A DNA stretch of 16,113 bases, taken from contig CAYPPG010000107.1 of the NCBI GenBank assembly GCA_964412555.1, positions 1 to 16,113 on the forward strand, read 5' to 3'. The translations under genes and the position numbers were made by a program. This stretch comes from CAYPPG01 sp964412555. GTDB lineage: Bacteria; Hinthialibacterota; Hinthialibacteria; Hinthialibacterales; Hinthialibacteraceae. Below are positions 1-7,049 of this stretch, in pieces (the first letter of the stretch is position 1; the number at the start of each line of letters is the position of its first letter). The notes under the pieces are model-generated. The model was not told the DNA's origin and ran no database searches. It saw only the letters and a list, made by a program, of their open reading frames with translations.

Positions 1-432
1 AGGCTCATTCAATGTCCGAGCTATTTCAGCAGGAGATGTGAACAGAAGACCTTCGAACTCGTGAAGTGTTAAAAAGCAGAAAAAACGAGGATGATCAATA
101 TCTGACTGAAAACGATTCTCGATGTGTTCCACTTTTTGATATGGATTTCCCCATGCTTCTAATCGGCCAGGAAAATCTTCTGGCAATGCGTAAAAATCGA
201 ACATGGTCGTGATTATTTTGGCATTGCGATCCTTCAGTAACAACAAAATTTCCTTTCTTACTTTTGAATAGGATACAATACCACCCTTGAATTTTTTACC
301 GATTTTTGTTCTTTTTGTAGTAATAATGGTTGGTTGTATTGAAACATCAAAATTGTGTAGATGAGGAGCCAAAAGGTCTTTTATAAACCGTTCTTCTGTT
401 TGTCCTTCAACGAGCACCAAGATTCTTTTCAT
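1..432 (-). CDS. DUF4276 / TOPRIM-like protein, partial (C terminus beyond left edge)
   Basis: I translated the reverse complement by hand: 144 codons stay open from an ATG at 430-432 to the window edge. The N terminus reads MKRILVLVEGQTEERF. The hydrophobic strand followed by E9-G-x-T-E is the first conserved acidic motif of TOPRIM-fold nucleases. Further on are MFDFYALP (about residues 77-84), a D-containing second strand motif typical of DUF4276, and LHEFEGLLF (about 123-131), another DUF4276 hallmark. Family knowledge: DUF4276 proteins are TOPRIM-like, usually around 200-250 aa, and often sit beside RecF/OLD-like AAA ATPases. Here the start lies only 3 nt after the stop of such an ATPase, so the two are surely co-transcribed and probably act together. 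Nuclease activity is inferred; the last third cannot be inspected. Confidence 0.85.
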   Translation of the reverse strand, partial: MKRILVLVEGQTEERFIKDLLAPHLHNFDVSIQPTIITTKRTKIGKKFKGGIVSYSKVRKEILLLLKDRNAKIITTMFDFYALPEDFPGRLEAWGNPYQKVEHIENRFQSDIDHPRFFCFLTLHEFEGLLFTSPAEIARTLNEP

Positions 433-435
433 CGC

Positions 436-1530
436 TTACGGACGTCCCCCAAAGACATTTTTTTCCCAAAGATCTCCCAGACCATAATCGTCCAGCCAAT
501 CACTCATATCTTCTTGGTCTAGTCTGCGAAAAACACTTTGACTATCTTCCCGATCCATGGCAATGATGTGGTCGGGATTAAATTGATTGACAAGGGTGAC
601 CGATTGAGTCGCGACAATGACTTGGGATCTCTGTGCTGCGGATTCGAGCAGATCGGCGAGAACGGAAATAGCGTAGGGATGCAATCCCAATTCCGGTTCA
701 TCAAGTAATACTATAGATGGAATATTGGGTTGAAGCAGAAGTGTCGCTAAACAGATGAATCGCAACGTTCCATCAGAGAGTGATGAAGCATTGAAATAAT
801 CATCGCTACCGATTTCCTTCCATTCCAGACGGATTTTCTCTTCGTTCAATCGAGAGGGGTGTAGGTTAAAACATTCAAAAAACGGGGCCACCATCTTTAC
901 CGTATCTTGTATGTTTTGGAAATAATCCGGCCGTTTATTTTCCAAATAGTAAAGAAAGGCAGCCAGATTTCGAGCGTCAGGGTGAAGCATTCGATTATCT
1001 TCAAGGTCACACAATCTTTTTACCGGTGCATTGTCACTTGTGTCGTGAAAGTGATAAAGTTTCCAACTTTTTAAAAAATGATATACATATCCTTTTATAG
1101 TTTCAGGATTGTGTTTTGTCAGTTCTGGAAGCTTTGATTCATGATGCCCGGTTCCTATTGTTTCATAGTAAGGTTTTGAATATTGCCGAGCATGAAACCA
1201 AACTTCTTCACTTTCAAAGTAAAAAGAATCTTCAACGGTGGGTAATAATCTACAACTATACCCATTGGTACCCTCATTGAATGAAAGAGTAAATGTTAGG
1301 TCATCAGAATTTTTGCGGCCAAAATATAAAATATTATCTGCCCCTCCTTTAGAAGCCGTGTAATTTTGAAGACGTGATTCAATGATCTGGTTTAAGAATT
1401 CAAATATTTCAATGAAATTGGATTTCCCTACTCCGTTAGCTCCTATTAACACATTGAGCGGTCTCAACGGGAGATCAAGTTCACGAATGGACTTAAAATT
1501 TCTAACGGAAATTGTGTCTAATCTTTCCAT
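436..1530 (-). CDS. AAA_21/AAA_15-type ATPase (RecF/OLD-like) paired with DUF4276
   Basis: The 364-aa protein starts with the RNFKSI element typical of RecF/SMC-like ATPases (about residues 10-15). It has a Walker A GANGVGKS (30-37), an ABC-type signature LSDGTLR (251-257), a Walker B/D-loop IVLLDEPELGLHP (273-285) and ATQS (307-310) where the H-switch usually lies. These are the motifs, in order, of a single ABC-class head with an inserted middle region (about 60-245) instead of a long coiled coil. No membrane segment or signal peptide is visible. It is the first gene of a two-gene minus-strand unit with the DUF4276 protein. In known ATPase plus TOPRIM pairs (PARIS, OLD class 2, Gabija) the ATPase senses phage and controls the nuclease; that role here is inference. 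The upstream Shine-Dalgarno is weak (GAGAAAA). The gene looks AT-richer than acnB, consistent with acquisition. Confidence 0.88.
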   Translation of the reverse strand: MERLDTISVRNFKSIRELDLPLRPLNVLIGANGVGKSNFIEIFEFLNQIIESRLQNYTASKGGADNILYFGRKNSDDLTFTLSFNEGTNGYSCRLLPTVEDSFYFESEEVWFHARQYSKPYYETIGTGHHESKLPELTKHNPETIKGYVYHFLKSWKLYHFHDTSDNAPVKRLCDLEDNRMLHPDARNLAAFLYYLENKRPDYFQNIQDTVKMVAPFFECFNLHPSRLNEEKIRLEWKEIGSDDYFNASSLSDGTLRFICLATLLLQPNIPSIVLLDEPELGLHPYAISVLADLLESAAQRSQVIVATQSVTLVNQFNPDHIIAMDREDSQSVFRRLDQEDMSDWLDDYGLGDLWEKNVFGGRP

Positions 1531-1573
1531 TTCATTTTTTTCTCGAATTTTATTTATTCTTTATGTTTGGGTA

Positions 1574-1600
1574 GCAGGGGCAAGTTGTATCTGCCCCTGC
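1574..1600. repeat. Perfect 9-bp stem-loop, diverged relative of the 42-bp repeat
   Basis: GCAGGGGCA (1574-1582) and TGCCCCTGC (1592-1600) are perfect complements around a 9-nt loop. Read on the minus strand, the core is GGGCAGA-N5-CTTGCCC, the same core as the tandem repeat units beginning at 1638 but in opposite orientation. No T-run follows on either strand, so it is not a classical Rho-independent terminator. It lies between the acnB stop and the ATPase start. Confidence 0.75.
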
Positions 1601-1637
1601 GGGAATGTTGCAAACTGCCAAAATTGCTGTGGGGAAA

Positions 1638-1960
1638 AGCCAGGGCAGACTTCGCTTGCCCTGTGTACCCAGGGTTTCAAGCCAGGGCAGACTTCGCTTG
1701 CCCTGTGTACCCAGGGTTTCAAGCCAGGGCAGANNNNNNNNNNNNNNNNNNNNNNNNNNNNNNNNNNNNNNNNNNNNNNNNNNNNNNNNNNNNNNNNNNN
1801 NNNNNNNNNNNNNNNNNNNNNNNNNNNNNNNNNAAGCCAGGGCAGACTTCGCTTGCCCTGTGTACCCAGGGTTTCAAGCCAGGGCAGACTTCGCTTGCCC
1901 TGGGCACCCAGGGGTTTAAGACAGGGCAAACTTTGCTTGCACTGGGTACCCAGCGGGGAT
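1638..1960. repeat. 42-bp tandem repeat array, interrupted by an assembly gap
   Basis: Units begin at 1638, 1680, 1722 (cut by the gap after 12 nt), 1835, 1877 and 1919. The first two complete units and the one at 1835 are identical; the units at 1877 and 1919 are increasingly diverged. Each unit holds a stem CAGGGCA-N9-TGCCCTG. Overlapping its 3' arm is a second palindrome centred on GTAC/GCAC (CCCTG to CAGGG). In the 1877 unit that palindrome becomes CCCTGGG-CA-CCCAGGG, and in the 1919 unit CTGGGTACCCAG, both better palindromes than in the main units. There are no spacers, so it is not CRISPR. The period is divisible by three, which keeps spurious reading frames open through it. It is probably a structured intergenic repeat downstream of acnB; its function is unknown. 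Confidence 0.9.
1734..1833. other. Assembly gap (100 Ns) inside the repeat array
   Basis: There are exactly 100 Ns, a conventional scaffolding placeholder. The repeat unit starting at 1722 and the next visible start at 1835 are 113 nt apart, which is not a multiple of 42, so the gap length is not literal. The true repeat copy number is unknown, and extra sequence could be missing here. Confidence 0.97.
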
Positions 1961-1966
1961 TCGGTT

Positions 1967-4510
1967 TCACACCAACGCCGCTTTCTCACTATACTCCTCA
2001 ATCTCATCAAAATTCATATACCGGTAAATTTCACTCTCCACCGGTTTGATATTATCCACAACCGCATTTAGATACTCTTGCTTGTTCGGCAGGCGGCCGA
2101 GCATGGCAGTAACCGCGGCGAGTTCGGCGGAGCCGAGGTAGACTTGCGCATCCTTGCCCATGCGGTTGTTGAAGTTTCGTGTGGAAGTGGAAAAGACCGT
2201 GGTTCCGTCCGCGACTCGCGCTTGGTTACCCATGCAGAGGGAGCAGCCGGGGATTTCCGTACGCGCGCCGGATTTGCCAAAGGTGGCGTACAGTCCTTCT
2301 TCCCGCAGTTGTTGCTCATCCATGCGGGTTGGCGGGCAAATCCAGAGGCGAACAGGGACTTGCGGATTGCCGTCAAGGATGCGGGCGGCGGCGCGGAAAT
2401 GGCCGATGTTGGTCATACAGGAACCGATGAATACTTCCTGCACGCTGTCGTTCGCGACTTCGGAAAGCAGTTTGACGTCGTCGGGATCGTTGGGGCAGGC
2501 TAGGATAGGTTCGGTAATAGCACTGAGATCGATGTCGAGTTCCGCTGCGTATTCGGCATTTGCGTCCCGTTCGATCAAAGTGGGATTCGCCAGCCATGCT
2601 TCCATCGCTTGGATGCGTCTTTTGAGGGTATCCGCGCTTTGGTATCCATCGGCGATCATGGTTTTCAGTAAGGTAATGTTACTGCGGAGAAATTCCGCGA
2701 TGGGTTCTTTGTGGAGTTTTATGACACTCGCGGCGGCGCTGCGCTCGGCGGAAGCATCGGTCAGTTCAAATGCTTGTTCGACTTTCAAATCAGGCAAGCC
2801 TTCGAATTCGATGATTCGGCCATTGAAGATGTTTTTCTTCCCCTGCTTTTCCACAGTGAGCAATCCCTTTTGGATCGCAAAGTAAGGAACAGCGTTGACG
2901 ACGTCCCGCAGAGTGATTCCCGGTTGTAGAGAACCTGAAAAACGCACGAGAACGGATTCGGGCATTTCGAGCGGCATGATTCCGAGTGTGGCGGCAAACG
3001 CCACCAATCCGGAACCGGCAGGGAAAGAGATACCGATGGGAAAACGGGTGTGTGAATCGCCGCCGGTTCCGACGGTGTCCGGTAAAATCATCCGGTTCAG
3101 CCAGCTGTGGATGACACCGTCTCCCGGTTTGAGTGAGATGCCTCCTCGCTCGGAGATGAATTGAGGAAGTGAATGATGGGTCTTGATATCCGCCGGTTTG
3201 GGATAGGCGGCAGTGTGGCAAAAAGATTGCATCACGAGGTCGGCGTTGAAATTCAGACAAGCGAGTTCTTTCATCTCATCGGCAGTCATTGGCCCTGTGG
3301 TATCTTGGGAACCGACGGAGGCCATGGCCGGGGTGCAGGAAGTGCCTGGATGAACGCCTTCCCAGCCGCAGGCTTGGCCGACAATTTTTTGGGCTTGTGA
3401 AAAACCCACTCCCTCTTTTTTGACAAAGACTGGTTGAACGAAGACATTCGCTTCGGATAGATTCAGCGTTTTACGTGCCTTGTCGGTCAAATCGCGGCCG
3501 ATGATCAGATTGACTCGGCCTCCGGCGCGATATTCATCCGCCAAGGTATTTGGTTTCAATTGGAAGGTGGATAACACGTTTCCGTCTTGATCGGTGATTT
3601 TTCCTTCTTTCGGATAAATGTCGATCAACATGCCGGTCGAGAGTTTCGAAACATCGCAGGACAGCGGCAGTGCTCCCGAATCTTCAGCGGTGTTGAAGAA
3701 AATCGGAGCGATCGCGCCGCCGAGAATCACTCCGCCCCGGCGTTTATTCGGAACGTAGGGAATATCCTCGCCGATGTGCCAGATGAGAGAGTTACAGGCG
3801 GATTTCCGGGAGGAGCCGGTTCCGACTACATCACCGACAAAGGCCACCTTATATCCCTGTTGGCGAAAATCGGCGATGGTTTGGATTCCATCCGGGAATA
3901 GGGATTCCCCCATAGCGAGGGCGTGAAGAGGGATATCGGGGCGTGTGGCGGCATGGGTTGCGGGGGAGAAATCATCGGTGTTGATTTCTCCGTCGACTTT
4001 ATACACCTTCACTGTAATTTTTTTCGGGACTTCGGGTTTCTCCAGGAACCATTTGGCATGTGCCCAGGAATCGATCACTCGATTGGCGTGGAAATTATTT
4101 TTTGAATGTTCTGCCACTTCGTCAAACCGATCGTAAATGAGCAACGTGCGTGAAAGGGCACGCACGGCCGTTTCCGCCAATTCGTCGTCACTGAGACACG
4201 CAATGAGAGGTGTGATGTTGTAGCCTCCCAGCATGGTGCCGAGCAGTTCCACCGCGCGGATTTTATCAATCAAAGGAGATTTGACTTCACCACGGGCAAT
4301 GGCAGCCAGGAATTCCGATTTCACTTCCGCGGCAGGATCCACTCCAGGCGATACCCGTTCACTCAATAAGTGGAGCAGGTAGTCTTCTTGGCCGGAAGGT
4401 GGATTTTTGAGTAGTTCACAGACTTCCTGTGTTTGCTCAGCCGACAAGGGTAAAGGAGGGATTCCCAATTGTTTTCGTTCTTCCACATGTTGTTCGTATC
4501 CATTCAACAT
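1967..4510 (-). CDS. acnB: Aconitate hydratase B (bifunctional aconitase / 2-methylisocitrate dehydratase)
   Basis: The 847-aa protein matches the AcnB architecture. An N-terminal HEAT-like domain (about 1-160) is followed by the swivel domain (about 165-345, including GTGSSRKSA at 230-238) and then the 4Fe-4S catalytic domains to the C terminus. The three cluster ligands are clear: Cys698 in GSCMTNIG, and Cys756 and Cys759 in GCSLCMG. Their 58- and 3-residue spacing is close to that of E. coli AcnB, which is 865 aa. It interconverts citrate and isocitrate via cis-aconitate in the cytoplasmic TCA cycle; family members can also hydrate 2-methyl-cis-aconitate. The start is supported by AAGGAGA about 8 nt upstream. 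The gene stands alone, with a divergent kaiC upstream and repeats downstream. It appears GC-richer than its neighbours. Several long open frames inside it on both strands are shadows. Confidence 0.97.
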   Translation of the reverse strand: MLNGYEQHVEERKQLGIPPLPLSAEQTQEVCELLKNPPSGQEDYLLHLLSERVSPGVDPAAEVKSEFLAAIARGEVKSPLIDKIRAVELLGTMLGGYNITPLIACLSDDELAETAVRALSRTLLIYDRFDEVAEHSKNNFHANRVIDSWAHAKWFLEKPEVPKKITVKVYKVDGEINTDDFSPATHAATRPDIPLHALAMGESLFPDGIQTIADFRQQGYKVAFVGDVVGTGSSRKSACNSLIWHIGEDIPYVPNKRRGGVILGGAIAPIFFNTAEDSGALPLSCDVSKLSTGMLIDIYPKEGKITDQDGNVLSTFQLKPNTLADEYRAGGRVNLIIGRDLTDKARKTLNLSEANVFVQPVFVKKEGVGFSQAQKIVGQACGWEGVHPGTSCTPAMASVGSQDTTGPMTADEMKELACLNFNADLVMQSFCHTAAYPKPADIKTHHSLPQFISERGGISLKPGDGVIHSWLNRMILPDTVGTGGDSHTRFPIGISFPAGSGLVAFAATLGIMPLEMPESVLVRFSGSLQPGITLRDVVNAVPYFAIQKGLLTVEKQGKKNIFNGRIIEFEGLPDLKVEQAFELTDASAERSAAASVIKLHKEPIAEFLRSNITLLKTMIADGYQSADTLKRRIQAMEAWLANPTLIERDANAEYAAELDIDLSAITEPILACPNDPDDVKLLSEVANDSVQEVFIGSCMTNIGHFRAAARILDGNPQVPVRLWICPPTRMDEQQLREEGLYATFGKSGARTEIPGCSLCMGNQARVADGTTVFSTSTRNFNNRMGKDAQVYLGSAELAAVTAMLGRLPNKQEYLNAVVDNIKPVESEIYRYMNFDEIEEYSEKAALV

Positions 4511-4544
4511 CGCCGGTTCTCCTTTGATATTGCAAAAATGTATG

Positions 4545-4561
4545 AAATCAAAAATTGATTT
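4545..4561. promoter_or_regulatory. Short inverted repeat upstream of acnB (possible operator or leader hairpin)
   Basis: AAATCAA (4545-4551) and TTGATTT (4555-4561) are perfect 7-bp arms around AAA, about 35 nt upstream of the acnB start codon. Depending on the true start site it could be an operator or a leader hairpin. It is AT-rich, so chance occurrence is possible. Confidence 0.35.
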
Positions 4562-4582
4562 GATTCATCGTCTACTTTTAGG

Positions 4583-4588
4583 ATAATA
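4583..4588 (-). promoter_or_regulatory. Candidate -10 box for acnB
   Basis: The minus strand reads TGTATTATCC here, giving a TATTAT -10-like hexamer about 75 nt upstream of the acnB start. I see no good -35 hexamer 16-18 nt further upstream, so the call is weak. Confidence 0.2.
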
Positions 4589-4659
4589 CATACAAGGGGA
4601 TTTTTGGAGGAGCTTGGTGAGTGATGATACGTGGGATTTTTCTATCGTTCTATAGAGTG

Positions 4660-4746
4660 CACCTTTTTTCCAACTTGCGTTGCGGGAAAAAGTGAGCCAT
4701 GAGGGATGGAAACTTGCTTCTTGCACAAGACTATTCTCACTTTTTC
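4660..4746. promoter_or_regulatory. Overlapping, mutually exclusive inverted repeats
   Basis: CTTTTTTCC (4663-4671) can pair with GGGAAAAAG (4684-4692), 9 bp with one G-T wobble; with one bulged base the stem extends by CAC/GTG (4660-4662 with 4692-4694). GAAAAAGTGAG (4686-4696) can pair perfectly over 11 bp with CTCACTTTTTC (4736-4746). The middle arm is shared, so the two stems exclude each other. This could be a leader switch or paired binding sites; neither stem is followed by a U-run that would make a clear terminator. Confidence 0.4.
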
Positions 4747-4959
4747 GATTGAGTGTATAATTTAGAAGTACAGGAAGGATTCATACAGTAAAAAACGAAT
4801 GTTATATAATCATATCTATACTTTTTCATATCGTGATTGAATTTGACTTCTTTATATTAAAATAATTTCCAATAAATAAGTTGTGTTTTTATAAAATTTT
4901 GCTCTCTCTGATTTCGAATCCACAAAATAACCTTGCATTTATAGAGAATTATTATCATT

Positions 4960-6699
4960 ATGAGTAAAGAGAAAATGAGTGTAACGAGGGGAGATAAACA
5001 ACCGATGGAAAAATCCCCAACCGGGATTACCGGATTTGATGAAGTCACGAAAGGCGGGTTGGCGAAAGGCCGCACGGCTTTGATTTGCGGAAGGCCGGGA
5101 TGCGGGAAAACGTTGTTTGGGATCCAGTTTTTGGTCAATGGTGTGCGCACTTTTAGTGAAAACGGGGTGTTCTTCTCTTTTGATGAAAGTAGGATAGAAC
5201 TTGCGGAGAATCTGTCTTCATTTGGATTCGGTTTTGATGAGTTGGTCCATAAACAAAGCATATGGATAGATCAAATCGTTCTGGAACGAGGCGAAATCGA
5301 GGAAACGGGAAAATATGATTTGGGAGGATTGTTTGTCCGCATCGAAAACGCGATTCAAGCCGCGAATGCAAAGCGTATCGTGCTGGATGGTATCGATAAT
5401 TTCATCACGGGATTCGATGATGATGTTACAATGCGCTCGGAGATGCGTAGGCTATGCAAGTGGTTGAAAGAAAAAGGATTGACGTCGGTGATCACGGCGG
5501 AACAGGGAGAGCAATCAATCACCCGCAACGGTATCATGGAGTATATTTCCGATTGCGTAGTCTATCTCGATCATCGAGTGAAAAATCAAATTTCAACGCG
5601 CCGTTTGCGTGTCATCAAATATCGAGGTTCTGAGCATTACGCCGATGAATATCCATTTTTGATTACCTCCAATGGCATATCCGTTTTCCCGATCACTTCT
5701 CTCCAATTGGATCAAGAATCATGCGAAGAATTTATCTCGACTGGGATTCCCCGATTGAACACAATGCTGGATGGTAAGGGGTATTATCGAGGAAGCAGTA
5801 TTCTTGTTTCCGGAACGGCTGGTACGGGAAAATCGAGTGTGGCAACCGCTTTGGTGAACGAATCGTGCAAAAACGGCTTGCGTTGCTTTTACTTCGCCTT
5901 CGAGGAATCTCCCAACTATATTATTCGTAATATGCGTTCGATCGGGATGGATCTTCAACCTTGGCTGGATAACCAACTGCTTGTTTTTCATGCTGCGCGT
6001 CCTACGCATTGCGGACTCGAGATGCATCTCTTGAAGATTCTGCAACACGTTGAGGAATATCAACCTGATGTTGTTGTGATCGACCCGATTTCAAATTTAA
6101 TTACAATTGCTTCCTCCTTGGAAGTTAAATCGACAATGACTCGATTGATCGATTTCTTGAAAAAGAAACAAATTACGGCATTGATGACGAATCTATCGAT
6201 TGGCGCGGAAGAAGAGGAAACGAATTCCTTCATTTCTTCCCTCATGGACACTTGGCTTCTTTTGCGTTTTATAGAAACGAATGGGGAGGGAAATCGTCTT
6301 CTCTATGTGAAAAAATCCAGAGGGATGGCTCATTCCAACCAAACGCGTGAATTTCACTTGACCGATGAAGGGATTCAACTGACTGACGTGTATATCGGGC
6401 CACAAGGTGTGCTGACAGGCACGGCGCGCATGGCACAGGAAGCACAAGAAAAGTTGGATCATTTGCGGCAGGAATTTGACATCGAGAATCGGCAAAAAAC
6501 CGCCGAGCGCAAACGCCGTATGATTCAATCCCAGATCGAGGATTTGCAAGAACAATTGAAACTGGAAGAGGAGGAACTTCGGCAACTTTTGGCAGAACAC
6601 AAACAACGTCTTAAAGTGCAAACTCAGGCGAATCAATTGATGGCAGAGGCCCGTTGGGCGGATTCCAATTTTCGGGACGATTCTCCGGATGAATCATGA
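4960..6699 (+). CDS. kaiC: KaiC-family double-domain ATPase/autokinase with C-terminal coiled coil
   Basis: The 579-aa protein has two KaiC domains. CI (about 20-255) has TGITGFDEVTKGGL, Walker A GRPGCGKT (44-51) and the catalytic acidic pair D75-E76. CII (about 258-490) has Walker A GTAGTGKS (285-292) and E315-E316. Aligning NSFISSLMDT with the Synechococcus phosphosite region places T421, S426 and S427 at the T426/S431/T432 positions, so autophosphorylation is plausible. The segment after 490 is a charged, heptad-like helix to about 558, longer than the cyanobacterial KaiA-binding tail. It resembles the C-terminal coiled coil reported for Rhodobacter sphaeroides KaiC. It heads a plus-strand unit with kaiB and a hybrid kinase. 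The first ATG has a weak ribosome site; an ATG at 5005 follows GAGGGGAG and is a realistic alternative that still retains the complete CI domain. Confidence 0.93.
   Translation: MSKEKMSVTRGDKQPMEKSPTGITGFDEVTKGGLAKGRTALICGRPGCGKTLFGIQFLVNGVRTFSENGVFFSFDESRIELAENLSSFGFGFDELVHKQSIWIDQIVLERGEIEETGKYDLGGLFVRIENAIQAANAKRIVLDGIDNFITGFDDDVTMRSEMRRLCKWLKEKGLTSVITAEQGEQSITRNGIMEYISDCVVYLDHRVKNQISTRRLRVIKYRGSEHYADEYPFLITSNGISVFPITSLQLDQESCEEFISTGIPRLNTMLDGKGYYRGSSILVSGTAGTGKSSVATALVNESCKNGLRCFYFAFEESPNYIIRNMRSIGMDLQPWLDNQLLVFHAARPTHCGLEMHLLKILQHVEEYQPDVVVIDPISNLITIASSLEVKSTMTRLIDFLKKKQITALMTNLSIGAEEEETNSFISSLMDTWLLLRFIETNGEGNRLLYVKKSRGMAHSNQTREFHLTDEGIQLTDVYIGPQGVLTGTARMAQEAQEKLDHLRQEFDIENRQKTAERKRRMIQSQIEDLQEQLKLEEEELRQLLAEHKQRLKVQTQANQLMAEARWADSNFRDDSPDES
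4986..4993 (+). promoter_or_regulatory. Possible ribosome binding site for an internal kaiC start at 5005
   Basis: GAGGGGAG lies 11 nt before the ATG at 5005, codon 16 of the longest kaiC frame. It is a better Shine-Dalgarno match than anything before the ATG at 4960, although the spacing is somewhat long. The 15 residues it would remove are hydrophilic and precede the KaiC domain. Confidence 0.4.
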
Positions 6700-7000
6700 G
6701 GAAAATAATAAAGTGATGGAACGATATCGATTTGAACTGTATGTCATGGATAATACTCCAACATCCGAAGCCGCCTTGCGGCGTTTACGGGTACTTTGTG
6801 ATCAATATTTGAGGGAAGATTACGAATTGGAGATTGTTGATGTATCGAAAAATCAGCAGCGGGTGGTTGACAATAACATTCTCGCCATTCCTACGTTGAT
6901 CAAACTTTCACCGTTGCCTGTTCGCCGCTTGATCGGGGATCTTTCGGATACAAATAAGGTGCTTTCGATATTAGGTTTGGAAGCGATTGAACAAATGTAA
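6689..7000 (+). CDS. kaiB: KaiB fold-switching clock/timer protein
   Basis: The 103-aa protein aligns across its length with KaiB. It has FELYVMDNTPTS (about 15-26), the central strand EIVDVSKNQQ (about 48-57), AIPTL with Pro68, then SPLPVRR and LIGDLSD with G83 and D84. The proline-rich turn and GDLSD segment are the elements associated with KaiB's switch between its ground-state and thioredoxin-like folds. Cyanobacterial KaiB has three consecutive prolines where this protein has P-L-P. KaiB binds the KaiC CI ring and, in cyanobacteria, displaces SasA and recruits CikA. The frame overlaps the end of kaiC by 11 nt, implying translational coupling. A GAGGA at 6698-6702 could instead serve a GTG at 6713 or ATG at 6716, shortening the protein by 8-9 residues and leaving the conserved core intact. 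Confidence 0.95.
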   Translation: MNHEENNKVMERYRFELYVMDNTPTSEAALRRLRVLCDQYLREDYELEIVDVSKNQQRVVDNNILAIPTLIKLSPLPVRRLIGDLSDTNKVLSILGLEAIEQM

Positions 7001-7049
7001 ACCGTCTGTTATTCTTTCATCTCTTTGCCGTTTATTCGGTGCATTGATT

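Larger units (their letters stand above)
4511..4959. other. Divergent intergenic region between acnB and kaiC
   Basis: This 449-bp region has no credible gene on either strand. It must hold the promoters for acnB (minus) and kaiC (plus). It contains several inverted repeats, listed separately, and becomes very AT-rich after about 4745. TATAAT-like boxes occur (for example at about 4756 on the plus strand), but I found none with a convincing -35 element at normal spacing. Confidence 0.8.

Noticed and set aside
1638..1960. Possible CRISPR array
   Set aside because: Units are contiguous with no unique spacers, and no cas gene is in the window.
1382..2071. Several open reading frames on both strands running through the repeat array and the Ns
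   Set aside because: The 42-bp period is a multiple of three, so frames without a stop in one unit stay open automatically. They contain undetermined residues and match no protein family.
2154..2885. Long plus-strand open frame (243 codons) and other open frames inside acnB
   Set aside because: They are antisense or frame shadows of a fully intact acnB gene with no recognisable motif and no ribosome binding site.
4748..4765. TATAAT box on the plus strand as the kaiC promoter
   Set aside because: No acceptable -35 hexamer at 16-18 nt spacing, and the region is so AT-rich that isolated -10 matches are expected by chance.
6987..7049. N-terminal extension of the hybrid kinase from a TTG start
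   Set aside because: It overlaps kaiB, uses a rare start and adds 21 residues with no receiver-like character. The ATG at 7050 begins right at the first strand of the domain.
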